Assembly: GCA_903813345.2 (NCBI GenBank)
Contig: CAIIXF020000008.1
Coordinates: 11,495,278-11,559,277, forward strand
From: Owenia fusiformis
Taxonomy: Eukaryota > Annelida > Polychaeta > Sabellida > Oweniidae
Direction: 5' to 3'
Length of the DNA: 64,000 nt
Numbering within the stretch: the stretch's first letter is position 1; the number at the start of each line of letters is the position of its first letter. Positions 44,285-58,029 of the stretch are shown piece by piece. The notes beneath the pieces are model-generated. The model made no database searches. It was not told the DNA's origin and saw only the letters and a list, made by a program, of their open reading frames with translations. Both the position numbers and the translations under genes were made by a program.

Positions 44285-45760
44285 AAACATTAGTGTAGTA
44301 GTAGTAAATTTATTGATGAAAGTCTCACACACTAAAAATGTTACATTAAGATACAAAACATATTACATAATATAAGTTAAAACAGCACCTGGCCGATGCC
44401 GACCTATGAGAGACCATTGAATGTTACTATTTCACGGATTTTGGCTAACATCTTAATAATACATTTTCCAAGTGACCTTTGTACAGTTTTTCATTCATTA
44501 TTATACAATATATTGCTAGACTTGTGTACATGTTAAAGTCACTACAGATATCAGTCATTTTGGCAAAGAGATTAAATCATTCATTTTCATACATATGTCA
44601 TTGCATTAAAAAGTGAGTTTCTGTCTCTATTGACTGTGTACATGGGCATAACCTCTGGTCCAGTGGAGCTGCATTATATCTACCAGTTTTAATGTTTTTT
44701 GGTAGAGTGCCGTGGCATAGCTGAGCAATAACACTCCTCTTATATCTACTTATTGTCTGTGTGACGTTATGCTCTGGTTCAGTGCAATGTACTTTATGCA
44801 GGCGATAAGTTCACAGTTTCCGTTTGGGCATCCATTATCATTGTGAATTGCCCTGTGCCACTCGATATGTTCTTGTAAAGCCCGGTATACACCAATGGGG
44901 CAAGTTGGGACCTCCATAGACTTAACATTGCGTGGGACCTCGTGGGACCTTTTGGGATTTTACCCCATGAAGTCCATGGGACTCCGTGGTATTTTGCCCC
45001 ATCTTGCCCCATCGAGTCCCATGAAGTCCTACGTGGTACTCGATGGGGCAAAATCCCACGAAGTCCCATGGAGTCCCATCGAGAATGAACATGTTCATTC
45101 TTTCCATGGGGCATCGTGGGATTTTCGATCATATGACGTGTTGTGTGAATCCAATACACCAATGGGGCACGGTTGGATTTGATGGGACTCCATGGGGCTT
45201 GATGGGACTCCATGGAGCACGATGGGGCAAAGTCATCAAGGTCCCATGGGACTTCGTGGGATTCGATGGGGCAAATTGGGATTCGATGGGGCAAGATGGG
45301 ACTCGATGGGGCAAGTGGGATTTTGCCCCATTGGTGTATACCGGGCTTAACGCTCAAGTTTCTTTGATTTGATTAACTTTTGCTCTGGAATTGAGGATAA
45401 CTTATCCTATGGTGTCGTCCAAATCTAACTATTAACCTTGCCTTCAAGTGATATTCCTACCTTTTACGGTTCCCAGCCCTTGTTAAACTTAGGGAGTGTT
45501 TATGTATCTGCTTAGGTAGTCTGTTACTGGCCATGTTTGTTAATCGGCACCTCAATCGACTTACAGTGGTCTTTTGATGCATTTACATTCTTGCAGCATC
45601 ACCATTTGTTGCTGCTTGTGTTTACTGACTCCGAGAAAGATTCTATTCGCCCGTAATTGGACATTGTTCATTTCTGTGTATTCGGTATTTCCCCAGATAC
45701 CGGTTCCATAAAGCATGATTGGTGCGTTCATTTCTGTGTATTCGGTATTTCATTTTTAAA
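44285..45760 (-). mobile_element. LINE relic B, split by a second foldback element
   Basis: The minus strand gives GTLPKNIKTGRYNAAPLDQR then LCPCTQSIETETHFLMQ (44600-44720), the C-terminal Cys/His segment of CR1/L2-like ORF2. It runs to a 3' end near 44285 with an AATAAA-containing tail and TACTACTAC-type microsatellite. The part from 45350 to 45740 parallels LINE A (AATTGGACATTGTTCATTTC, GGTATTTCCCCAGAT). It is 5'-truncated. The element at 44879-45347 interrupts it. Confidence 0.75.
44879..45347. mobile_element. Foldback with TAA duplication and GATGGGACTC-type core repeats
   Basis: Perfect 24-bp ends beginning AGCCCGGTATACACCAATGG (44879-44902, complement at 45324-45347), flanked by TAA on both sides. 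The interior repeats TGGGACTCSRTGGGGCAA in both orientations at roughly 12-30 bp spacing. The 187-codon and other long frames here arise from this repeat. A three-base TWA duplication suggests PIF/Harbinger; class is inference. Confidence 0.8.
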
Positions 45761-48720
45761 GTTACCAAGTTTTATAATATAATTACTTCCAACTTGTAAA
45801 CCTGCATTCAATGTGTTAATTTCAACTACCAAATCATTAACATATCATCAAAAGATGCCGAATTCAACACTGCATGTCTGTGTCATTATTTCAATGGAAA
45901 TGAACAAATATAAAAGAAAATAAAGCAAAAATTGGTGAATATATTGATCGGCCGTTGTATTTGCCCCCTGCATTTGGCATAAATTAATGATAAACTTGTT
46001 GGTATTTGTAAGTGTAATAAACAAACCTAAGTTCCTCTTGACATTGATAAATAATTAATCAATTTAGATATTTATACATTTTAAAAAAATTATACAATGG
46101 GTAACTCCAAATATGAGAGATTTTTTTCATATTTTTCAAATTAATATTTGGAATTGTGAGACAGTGCCTTGAATATGAGTGTAATATAACACCCTTATTA
46201 GATGTTCAATGGGATTTACTGTGATTTCTATTATCTATTTTTTTAGTGGTTTATCACGAATGAACTTATTTAAAATCAACATGATGTAATTATATTCTAC
46301 TTAGATCATAACTTTTCTGGCTAATTTAAAGTGTTGTTTCAAAATCATATTATCTCTTTATGAAAAGCGATATGTCAGAATCAAATCTGTCTCGACATGT
46401 ATTAAGTATACTCCAATATCAGTAACAATTTACAATATAGAGGGTTGATTCACATTGCCCAAATTAAATCAGACCCTATTAGATTAACTTATATGAATGT
46501 TCCCCCTTCATCTCCATTGGTGAACCTTCCATGTACTTTAACACAATGTTGGTTGCTTACACAGGTCTCTAATCTCAGATTTATTTGATACTAAATAAGA
46601 ATTTTACTTGACACCGATGATGTGTATTATTGTTGGGTTTTATCTTGACAATGTAACCATTACTATGAACTCACTTGATTTTCAAGTAAATAAGCAATGA
46701 CTTTTTTGAACTTACCGCTATGGAAGGTATATCATATTTATATGACACCATTTAGAAACTTTTCAAAAGAAATTGAATTTTTGATGTGCTCGAATAAACC
46801 TCGGAAACATATCTTATCTCAGTAGAAGGAGTTTTGTATTGTTTTATTCAGATAATTTATCTTTTGTTTATCATCAATTGAACCTGATTATCTTAAATCA
46901 CTTCAGCCTTCTACTTTTCTATACCACAAATTACTGGTTAGAAGGTTCTTTTCATTTCTGAGGGTCGTTGCCATGTATTTTGCTTGATGAGATAATAAGA
47001 TGATTTGTCTTTGACAGAAAAATCAGATTTTCTTCCCACTCAATTTCCTTTTGTGGGTTCTAATGACAGCCATTTTTGTAAATTTAACTGTTTGAACTAA
47101 GAGTCATCACAAATTCCCATGCCATGTTCTAATGGCATTTTGTTTTTTGCAGAAGTCTGGTGTCTAGTATTGTCATTCACATTACATATAAATCCAACAA
47201 TGATTTGAGAGTAAATATTTATTGGTACAATTAACAGACTGTATGTAGGAATTGGAAGTAAAACAGTGACAAATGCTGAAATGAATACAATACTTTATAA
47301 AATTATATTCATAGTATTTGCATTAGTCCGTAGGAAGAATATTGGATATTGTCATGCTTATGAATATTGGTCAAGACTTCATTTAATGTTACTCGAGATT
47401 GAAACTTCTGATTGGGTTTGGAGGCTAAGTCTCACGGGTTGCCCGGATGTAACTGAGCTAAAGCCGGAATTCATGTGCTTTTCTCAAAAAACTTCGCAGA
47501 TTTTCTTCCTTATAGGTAAACCCTGCCTTATTCACCATTTAAGGAGAATGACAATTTTTTGATTGCTAAGTATGAACGCTGCCTTTTCCCATTTACGAAG
47601 ATGAATTGTTCTATAATCAAAATATTTACAGCACTTGTGTTAGTATGTGTATCTTTTACCATATATTTCGTATAGTAAAACTTCTTACTGTGTTCACATA
47701 AAAACTATGATTGAAATCCATACAGAAACAGTGATTTCAATGATAAACGTATTATTAAAAAAAGCAGGACATTAAGTTCCATTTATTGAATATTTTTATT
47801 TATTGTAGGGTCACAATTATGAATACTATACATGAACCAATAGCTCTAGCTCTACATTGACAATGTATTCAAACACCGGGAACATTAAAGGTCAGTAAAT
47901 GTTAAAAACATCTTAACTTTTTTTAAGAGTTTGATTATGTCATGTCTTTAATTAGATTTTTACATTTGTGGTGTCACTTTGAAAGATGTCAAGTTGAACT
48001 CAATTTCCAAATAGATGAGGGCATTGACTATGTCTCATTTATCCTTGACACATCAAGTTCAGATCAAATTCATCAAATCAAATTTCTCAGAGCTATTCAG
48101 AAAATATTTGGTCACGATTAGGGGTCACACTGTTAACCAAAACTGCAGAGCCTTATCCGTCATTGGCCTTGGTGGTTCATTTGGTTTAGGAAAATGGTAT
48201 GGTTTGGTTTTTAACAGAACTTTAATAAGAGAAACCATTCGTAAAGACTCATTTAGTTCATTGTCTGCTGTGAATATTGAAAAAAATGACAATGGATGAG
48301 AAAGATATTATAACAACCCAGTATCAGATTCAGCTGTCACATACATTATTTCAACAGTACAGTATTTAGTATTTAGTGATATATGTGTGAAACATGAGAT
48401 TAAAATACATAGTACTCATCCAGGATAATTTTGTTTAACATTCTTATGATCATAGCAGATTAAATTATTACCACCTTGCCGAGCCAGTTCTAGGGGTTTT
48501 AGTGCTAGATAAGATGGCATTCATTTTTCTATATCGACCTGAGCAATATGTGACATCATAGTGGCGGTCAATATTGCCGGTGAAGAATGCAATTGATGAC
48601 CAGCAATTTTCCCCGGGAATTTAGATATCGTTCAGTGCGTAAGATTTTCTTGCTGTTTCAGTCCTGGTCATTAACGGTGGTAATAATACTAATAACGTCA
48701 TTTCTGCAGGCAATATTATA
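45761..48720. other. No gene seen
   Basis: AT-rich sequence. Frames up to 98 codons (47266-47562) have no recognisable domain and no matched splice-site pattern that I could follow. Confidence 0.5.
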
Positions 48721-48875
48721 CAAATAGTGACTGCCATTGAGGGCAATAGGGCAAACTATTTTCCCCGAGGGAATATCCTGTGGCCGCAGGCCTCGGGAAC
48801 ATGTCAGTGGACAGGATATTCCCAAGGGGAAAATTGTTTGCCCTATTGCCTGAAAATTTGGCAGTCACTATTTGT
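48721..48875. mobile_element. Small hairpin element
   Basis: Arms 48721-48783 (CAAATAGTGACTGCC, GGGCAATAGGGCAAACTATT) and 48811-48875 are inverted copies with few mismatches, around a GC-rich loop. Confidence 0.7.
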
Positions 48876-49092
48876 TTTATTACATACCTCATATCGTCCC
48901 ATTATTTCCACATTGTTATAAATCACTTTTTACAGGTTTTGAGATAAGTATACTATCTTTCTCAATTTTTCGCGAGGAATTCATTTCTAAGTTCCATTTC
49001 AATGAATCTCATCTCCTTTTGGAGATATCCAGTGCCACATTTAGGCCCACTTTGTCATATCCGTTTGGGTAGGCAGCAGAGCCAATCAGATA

Positions 49093-50233
49093 CCCTCTGT
49101 ATCAAAAGTCTTTTCCTATTGAGAAAACCCTTAAATAACTTTTGTATAAGGCAAGTAAACTTAATGAAACTTTCCACGCATAATTTGAGGCATATAATAC
49201 ACCCTCTGTGAAAATTTGGAGGCAATTGATTGATTTTTACTCAAAATATCACATATAGAACATAGCATATACCCAAAACACCGATGTGACTTTTTCCAAG
49301 TTTGTGACGTCAAACTTACCTAAGATTGCCAAACTGACCAAAGTCAGGCTGCTCAGCAAAACTAAGTGGACAAAGGTAATTATATATAATATGCTAATAA
49401 TGAGCAATCAGAATATGTTATAGACTTTACAAATGATCCTGTTCATGAGAGTTGTATATTTCATAAAATAAAGGTGTCACTGAAAGCTGTATAATAACAA
49501 TGCAAAAGTCCTTACACTTGGGTCTTAGAACAGTATTGCCTAACTGTTCATTGTTATGCCATATTTCCTTAATATTTACCCCTTTCCTGCCCAATGACAT
49601 CAATAAGTATAATTTTGTGACTAATGTGTCAATATGATTTTCTCAGGGGTTCATCTTCTAAATATTCTTGATGTACTTTTGGTATTTAATTCAAAAGAAT
49701 CTATCATATTTCCATTTTATTGCAATAATTCTGAATCATAATGCTCCAAACATTGATATATTAAGGATAGCAGTGCTTATTGTGACAACATATTTCTTAA
49801 TTCCTCAAATAATTTTGGTCAGGAAAGGGTTAAGTGGAGTACAACATGGTCCAGGGCTGTTAGTAAAATGCATGAGGACATTCAGGGTACATTTTTTGTA
49901 TATTTAATAACACATTCTGCTCATAATTAGCATTTTATATATAAAGACTTTTGTCTGCATACTTTTACAGAGCAACCTGATTTTGGTCAGTTTGGCAATC
50001 TTAGGTAAGTTTGACGTCACAAACTTGGAAAAAGTCACATTGGTGTTTTTGGTATATGATATGTTCTATATTCTATATGTGATTTGAGTAAAAATCTATC
50101 AATTGTCTCCAAATTTTCACAGAGGGTGTATTATATGCCTCAAATTATGCGTGGAAAGTTTGATTAAGTTTACTTGCCTTATACAAAAGTTATTTAAAGG
50201 TTTTCTCAATAGGAAGACTTTTGATACAGAGGG
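49093..50233. mobile_element. TA-flanked foldback with ~256-bp arms
   Basis: Ends CCCTCTGTATCAAAAGTCTT and AAGACTTTTGATACAGAGGG with TA on each side. Arms 49093-49348 and 49975-50233 are inverted with about 90% or more identity. They include TGACGTCAAACTTACCTAAG and its counterpart near 50000. The 625-bp middle has no transposase. Confidence 0.8.
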
Positions 50234-51187
50234 TACATGATTTTGATCATGTGACAAATAGTTATAATAAAGTGGAAATAATGGAACGATCTCTTACTAG
50301 TATACTTTGCAGGTAATTAACAAAGGAGATCATATATCATGACACAATACATGTAGTACAAACAAAAGAAAGCAGATTTGACATTATCTGTAACAAAAAA
50401 AGTTCATTCAATTAACTTAATCAATTACTGACCCTGTTATGGCCTTTTTACCTTTGTCATGTACCTTTTAAAGATCTGGTGGATTTATCCAAAATATTTA
50501 CAATTTTTCGCACTTAAGTTTGGTTGTCATGGCAACCACTTGACCAATCATGATCAAACTTGTCATAGCAACTAATTATAGGTAGATACATAATCCCTAG
50601 AAATATGAATGTGATTGAATGTATATAACAGAAATAATTGATGATTCTCATAGTGCCCCCCTCATAAAAGCAGCCAGGGGGTATAAATAGCAATAATTCG
50701 CAGATGCTGAAAAACTAGACCCTATTATTTTCAAAATCAATGAGAAATGATATGTTTCACAAAATTAACATAATTATTAGAGAAATGCAATCCTGTAAGC
50801 AAAAACATGGATCAAACTCATCCAGAACCTTATCAGTCAAAATGGAACACTAGTCATATTCTTTATAATTAGATGGGCAGAATAATGGTATACAAGACAA
50901 TAACAAAATGGAAGTGAATAAAAATTCACTTTTCAGGGTTATTTTGATATTTCAAAAACAAGAAACCATAAAAAAAGATGTGTTTTATTTATTGTTAATC
51001 AGTGATTTTTGCTCTGCAAGGCCTTCGTATACAACTGATTACCTAAACGAAAAATTAAGTTTTTAAAAAATTCTACACAAAAGTTATGAAGACCTAAACT
51101 TCAACCTCTGATTTCTCAATATCAGCGAAAATGCAATTTGTAACAATGTGGAAATAATGGGACGATATGTATTCCAAATAATAAATA

Positions 51188-51430
51188 TTAAGACATTTCT
51201 TGTTTCCGGCAGGCCCTCCAAAATTTCTCCAATATAGATCCTATCATTTCTGGATTGTCTGAGTCAGCATCGCAGTTAGTTTCTCCACAGTACTCTTCAA
51301 AGAGTTTCCTTGAAGATTTGATAATGTTTTTTGTAGCCAAAGAATCGACTTGGTCCATCAATTCATCCAAATCATCGTCATTTATCGTTTCGAAACGACC
51401 AGCCATATTGTCGTCTGAACTGAACTTCAT
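51188..51430 (-). pseudogene. Fragment of a recombinase-like (DUF3504/Crypton-related) gene
   Basis: An 80-codon minus-strand frame reads MAGRFETINDDDLDELMDQV, then TKNIIKSSRKLFEEYCGE and ILEKFWRACRKQ. This resembles the N-terminal part of the abundant invertebrate QRICH1/ZMYM/KIAA1958-like proteins: a RFAxxxxxDxDxLL start, TKxxxKxSxxxFxEYL, and LxxFYxxxRKxxG. Those proteins carry a domain descended from Crypton tyrosine recombinases. Only this segment is present. It could be one exon of a larger gene, but no continuation was found. Confidence 0.5.
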
Positions 51431-51489
51431 GTGACCATGAATTGACCAATAAGCGTATAGAATACATATGAGGTATGTAATAAAATGAA

Positions 51490-52455
51490 ATATTGGGCCG
51501 AGGGCCGATACTAATAATGCATGATAGCTGAACCAAAAACTGAAAATTTTGAAATTGTCTATCTTTTAGTTACGATGCTGTGACTTGGGTTAATTTAGCG
51601 CATGTTTTATATTGGTGAATTTGATGACTTGAAAATTATAACCTTTGCAAAAATTAAAGATAAAATCTTTTATTTGGAATTTTGAAGACATTTTTACTTT
51701 TAATCTCGATAGACCACCCAAGTCGTAAGGATTGATTAAGAAGGGATTGGTAGTGGGATCCATAATTGATTCTGAAGCACCCAATATAGAGATTAACTTA
51801 TGACATATTGGCTAAATGGTTAAATGGAAAATGTGGACTATTAATTAACTCAAATAAGACGAGTAAATTTCATATTTGCTTTGTTTTCACGATGGAAATA
51901 TGAGGCCAAACCTATTTTGAGTAATCATCAAATACGTTTTGAATATCGATTATGTAGCAAGAACCATGTAACATGTTATTGGTTGATAAATTAACTTTTA
52001 TACCTGGTTTATAGAGATTTATTAAGTTTTCACGTTCTAGTTGATAATAACTAAATTTCCATTTATCATCTCACATTTATAATAACCTGGATAGAATTAC
52101 ACTCCTTAATGGTTGATGGTGTCGTTATAATATACCCACTCTCTTTAATATGTTTTTATAACCATAATGTCTCATAAAATGTCTATAAGTAAAAAGGAAA
52201 CCCAACTATTCTCAGCCAACAATCAAAATGGATTACAATAATTAGTTAGGAGATTGATGTCAGATTTAGATGTCAGCTTGTAGACATCTAGTGTGCCATG
52301 ACATTTTACATTTTTGTAAAATATCTTCATGGCTCAGAAAGTTAAATCAAGAAAATCATTGAATATATTCATTTGTTGACACTTTAGTCTTTCTTTTCTC
52401 TCAACACTCAAACTGAATAATAGGGAGGTTAGCGACACATTTTTAAAAAGACTTG
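51490..52455. other. No gene seen
   Basis: AT-rich. GACTTGGGTTAATTTAGCGC near 51581 resembles the end of the 52456 element and may be a solo end. Confidence 0.45.
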
Positions 52456-53259
52456 TACTGTAGATTGGGTTAATTTGACGCCTGATTAAATAAAAATGCT
52501 AAAATTCAAAATGGATCCCCAGGAATTTTGTCTGGTGTGTTTAAGTCACTTTTAAGAAATATGAAAAGGATAAGAGTGATAATCAAAACATGCTACTTCT
52601 AAATAATGCAGATGCGAGTAGGTATTTACCAGTTTCACCACCAGGTGGCTCTTTCGGGTCAGATAGCATGGCCGGTATAGCAGAAAGTTCCCTTTAAATT
52701 AAATAACATTTGTTTTAGTGGTTCAATTTTCATATAACCCTTATGTATCCAATAGTTATGCAAATTAAAATTTGTCCAGTAAAAGCAAATGTTATCTGTC
52801 CAATACAAGAAAAGATAATCACGTTTTGTGATTTTGTAACATTGGGTCTATGGGGAATCAAGCTGAACGAGAAGTCAAACTTTCAAAAAAAAATTAATTT
52901 TCAAAGTTGATAAACAATTTTCGAAACAAGATTTCTAGATGTACTTTTACATGTTCATTTCAAATATGACATCACTTTGACAGAATTTTGAATATTTAAT
53001 GACATAAATCAAGATTATGTCTTCTCGCATCTAGTCTATTGGTTCAGGGGAATCGTTCTAAAAATAAATTACTCGATGTAGTAGTTTTATAATTGTAATT
53101 TTGTAATTTGTATTTTTTCCGGTGTATATGGAAGTTGTGGCGTCAGAGCATTGCCCAAGCCTAGTTGTCCACCAAATTAGATAGCCACCAATATGCCAAA
53201 AATGGCAAAATTACCAAATTACCAAATTAAGTAGCGCCAAATTAACCCAATCTACAGTA
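52456..53259. mobile_element. Element with TACTGTAGATTGGGTTAATT ends
   Basis: TACTGTAGATTGGGTTAATT at the left and its exact complement at the right. Positions 52848-53044 are similar to 14576-14805 in the RAP1 intron. No ORF. Confidence 0.75.
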
Positions 53260-56200
53260 TTTGAATATGTAATATTGTGACTCCCTGGGATTATTGTCCT
53301 TCCCTCAATTCGTTTTCCAGGGACTTAATTAAAACTATTTTCCTTATACATTTATTCTCTATCAGGCAAGTAAATACTACTATGGAACAAAAGTGATGAT
53401 CAGTGATTTAAGTCTTTAAGTTCTCATGTTATATATGAGGAATATAAGGAATTTTTCTTTTACATATTGTCCTTTGTATTCTTTAATTAAAGAACTAGAA
53501 CTAAAAGTACAGATTTATTCTCTCACAATGGCCATAATATATACTAATGTAGGCTTGTCATTTATCTTTTATTCACTTTTTTCATGCTTATCCTGCACTT
53601 CATTTTCTTTATATGGCATTGGGGAAGTAATCCAAATTTAATCAAACAATTTTGAAAGTCAGATGGTAGTTTATGGGATGAGATAAGGGGATTAAGAACA
53701 CACAAATGGCAAGTTGTATAAACAAAACGCAAACTTTTTCTAATTAATTTGTTCACTTTCTAGTTGAATGATCTGCATTGCACCAATATAAACTGTGATC
53801 TGGCATAAATCTACAACAGACAAGATATTTATATTTGTGTAATTAATTGGTACAATTTGAGTATTAGGATTTCAGTCTATCTATTGGAAAAAAGACATAA
53901 ATATCTCAATGAATATTGGATTATATTGCCAATTGTACATTGTGTAACACCGGAAATGGATAAGCAGAAAATTCAAGGACATCCATTTTATAAATATTCT
54001 AAGCTTTATATTATTCGTACATTCACCAGGACCACTTTGTAAAGTAATTGAAAAATTTATTAACCCATATTGTTCAATAATAGTGCTTTGTGTTTAAATA
54101 TATCTATTGCAGATTATCTCTATCGGAATGAACTTTTCTATAGTATTATTTCCATTGCCCTATGCTTTTGATATCCCTCGACCCCCACAATTGATCTCTT
54201 TTTTTATTATTAATATATGTCACTACATCATATATGGAATCATTACATGAACCAGGATGTCATGCCATAAGAACAGTTCAGACCAAGTTCAATACTGTGG
54301 ACTTGAACCTGGGACATGAACAGATTGTTAATAGCCATGTAAGTAAATATGTAAGTAACAGTGCCTAATCATTATGTCCAGGAAAACCCACTTTATGAAA
54401 TAATTAAGACATATTATATCTATAATGAAGAAGAAGCATTGATAATTTTGTAATTAGTGTGCCATTGTTGCACAGTTGTTTTTCTCATATATCTCATGGG
54501 TTCATCTGAGTTGGGTGTCTGAAATTGTATGGGTCTGCTTTCTAACATTGCAGAATTTCACTCAATTGTTTACTTATCATTCCTGCAATCTGGATATTGA
54601 TTGACAGAAAATCACAGGTAATAACATAATTTAATGTCATGGTAAATGTATTGATATCACAGCTTCACTGTTCACTGTAACCAGAAAGTCAATTCAACCA
54701 TATAAACCTCGTCAAGTTTGAACAATTGATTCTTAAGTGCAATCTTTATGTAAAACTGGCTAAGACAAAACATATTACATCGAATTACATCGAATAGCCT
54801 TTTGATGGGACTGTTTAACCTCTTTCTTCAAAATTCCACCCAGTAAAGACTCCCTAGTGGCTATGATTTTCACAGTTAATCCAGGTCATTAAATTAAAGC
54901 ATTTTAACATTTTTTCTATGCAATGGTTAGTTTTATAGGTGCCTTGAGTATATTAAATCATTTTTATCTTGAAACTTTTGGCTGGGTCTTCTATATTTTG
55001 CATAAAAAGGATTTGTTTATCTTTATAATCAGCAGTTTTTATTTGAAAGGTTGGGATTATTTAACTATATAGGATTTCCAAATCAATCCCCTTCTTGCAT
55101 GTAAACATTAGGTAAGGATTGAATGTTTCATTCTTTTTAAAGCTCTTGGGTATACCCAAGATGACGTTAAATCGATACCTCTTCAGTAATTAGATTAAGA
55201 TATAATTAGAAATGTTATGTTTAAGACTATAGATTCCAGATCTCTGTGCTCATAAAAACTTTGATTTAACCTAGATTTTTACCTTATACATTTGGTTTGA
55301 AGAATTCAACATTATAGAGTAATTTAGACCTAATAAAACAGATTGTGACTCGAGTTCCAGATCTGATATCTGAAGAAAATTACTATTTGAAGAACTAGTG
55401 ATTCAAATATTTTAAATGCAGTCAGGATACTTTCTTCATTGTGATTTAAAAACTTATTTTCATACCCATTATAGGTTTATTGGTTAGTGTCGTAGCATTG
55501 TGCGATTTTAGCAATGATCGTCACATTTTATTGATTAATATATTGGTTGACACATTAAGAAGAATATGGTTTTCATAATAATTCTAAAGTTTTATTATCA
55601 GACATGTTCCTCTATGGTATTAAGCATTAAAATATGATTGAATTGTTACTACATTTATTACTTTATCTATGTATCTAGTGTTATTAATCAAAACTTAAAC
55701 AATCCTTTTGTGATTTGACTTACAATCTATCTATCAATTAGACACTTAATGGTAGTTCTTGTATTAATTTGCAATTGAGTAATAAGAACATACTGGTATT
55801 ACTATAAATGCTCTAATGTCAAATAAATATAAAAATTTGTCTTAATATTAGGCACTTTTTAACTTGATACAAATGTATGGCCTAATAAGTTTAGATATGT
55901 TTAATCTATGAAATAGAGAGCACATTTAAGTGTTTAATTTGTATGTGTTTTATTGAATCTTCCTTCATTAAAGCTTTTAATGTCCCCATTTTTCTGGATT
56001 ACACCTCAAGTAAACCATTGGATCTTGTTGCTAAGATAATATTTATTCAAAATAAAATAATTTGAATGGTCAAACACATCTATTATTAACGATACAGGAA
56101 GCAGTTTTAATATGGCATTCTGTTTGAACTTGGTCATATCCTCTTAATCACAATTGGGTGTATCTTCAAAATACCTCATGGATTGGTCTGCATTGTGATA

Positions 56201-57022
56201 AATGTTCTCCAATGGCTTTAGTGGGAAGAAGGTCATTTGACTAGCATACGGTCACTGTGTAGTACTTAGCATGCCTCAATTCACGTCTTTTGTCAGATAT
56301 GGATGAAATCACTGTATTTAAGAATACATGTATAAATTTGTAGCCATTTTAGTTAGTATTAAATTACTTCCCAATTAGTTTAATGAAATAACAAGTATTT
56401 GCTCTTATCAACTTAGCCAGGATTACAATGTGCACTTCCTTCAAATCATTACTTTTCTTAGGCTTTTAACCTAATTTTAGATTTCTGTGCATGAGAAGTT
56501 TCTATATCTATATTCCTTGCATTAGATTTAACCTGATTGTGGCAGCTATAAATAACGTATACATTTAGAAGAGCAATGCTGCAAGTAAATGAACAGTGAG
56601 TGACACTAGACGTATATCATGCATGAGTCTGTCTCTAAGCAGGCCTTGTCAAATATCAACCTATTATAGCTCTGTTAAGAGTTTAATTTCATTCATTTGC
56701 TTTATTTAGAAGCACTTCCTGTTCGGAGCCAGGTGTAAATTTTAATGGGTTTGAAACATGACTGAAGTCATGCGATGGCGATTGTTATAATGAGAAACAG
56801 AACTAGAATTTTCTTCATTGTGGTTAACAATTCTGAATCATCATATTCATGGCCATATACAAGATGAACTTATGGGTTTATTTCATCAATGATATTTACA
56901 TGTTCTTGTCTTTGCAAAGAACAAAGCTAATAATGTCTTTGCGAGATATTTACATATGAGTTAGGTACATCTGAGGCCTTATTAGGTAGATGCTCAACTA
57001 TAAGTAATGCACATTGAAGTAT
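53260..57022. other. No gene seen
   Basis: AT-rich, frames under 75 codons, no family resemblance. A perfect 16-bp palindrome CTTGGGTATACCCAAG lies near 55144; its meaning is unknown. Confidence 0.5.
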
Positions 57023-57464
57023 TACTGTAAAACGGGTAATTTTGACACCGGGAAATTTTAGCCACTTTTCAATTTTAGGGGGTTTTAGCGCGGGAAATTT
57101 TAGCGAAATGAAGATTAATTTATAGACTTTGATTTTGAAAGTGATCCTTTGCTCACTTATGGTACGGGAGAATTTAAGCAATATCATTGGTTGTTGAACC
57201 GTGTTCAATTAACACCTTTTATCTTTATATTTACTACTATTTCACTGATGGATGGCTATTTAATTTATCCTTCAGATATTGAAAGAAACATACGATTTAA
57301 AAATATTTACCTTTTTCAAATTAAAAACCGGAAGTCGAGCACTGAACGAGTTTGCAAATTTTAGCGCCCGGTTTATTTTAGCGAATTGAATTTTTAGCGA
57401 AACTATAGCGATCGCTAACAATCGCTAACAATTACCCCTCGCTAACAATACCCGTTTTACAGTA
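57023..57464. mobile_element. MITE with TACTGTAAAA ends (copy 2, inverted)
   Basis: TACTGTAAAACGGGTA and TACCCGTTTTACAGTA ends. The interior is the inverted counterpart of 2338-2784, with a different central segment. A GCTAACAATCGCTAACAATT duplication occurs near the right end. Confidence 0.75.
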
Positions 57465-58029
57465 TATTAAATCCCAGCCAGCTAATAATATTACAAAATA
57501 TAGAAATACCTCCCTAACAAGTTAGGAACACACTTTTTGTGGAGTTGGAATATATTAAAATGCCACAAATTTGTTTCTGATATAATTTTTGTGACTTTGA
57601 TTAAATGTATTTTGAAATTTATTTTATGCTTCACTTGGTTGTCCCTGTATCAGGATAATTTGTCTATGTCTCTATGATCCAATAATTTGATAATCCATAA
57701 ATGTAACATAAAACTTCCTAAATGATATGATATAAAAGTGTCAAAATAATTAGATGTTTTAGATTAAATTAGGGGAAGACATGATGACCTGACAAGACGT
57801 GAACCTGATTCTAACAGCATAAGATATTTTGCAAGATGCAGAACTGTTAGAAAAATAATTCAATAGACTTTGAATTTTATGAATCTGATTATATATGATA
57901 AGTAAATTAGGACTGAGATTATTTGTTGACAAGGGATTGACAAGGTGAAACAAAGTTTGTGAAACTAATACTAGGGGAAATTGTTGGAGCATGAAACAAG
58001 TTTGGGAAGTCAATGACCAGTGAATGTGT

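Noticed and set aside
44794-45357. 187-codon minus-strand ORF, the longest on that strand
   Set aside because: Translation of the internal repeats of the 44879-45347 foldback; both strands stay open for the same reason, and the frame crosses the element boundary into LINE sequence.
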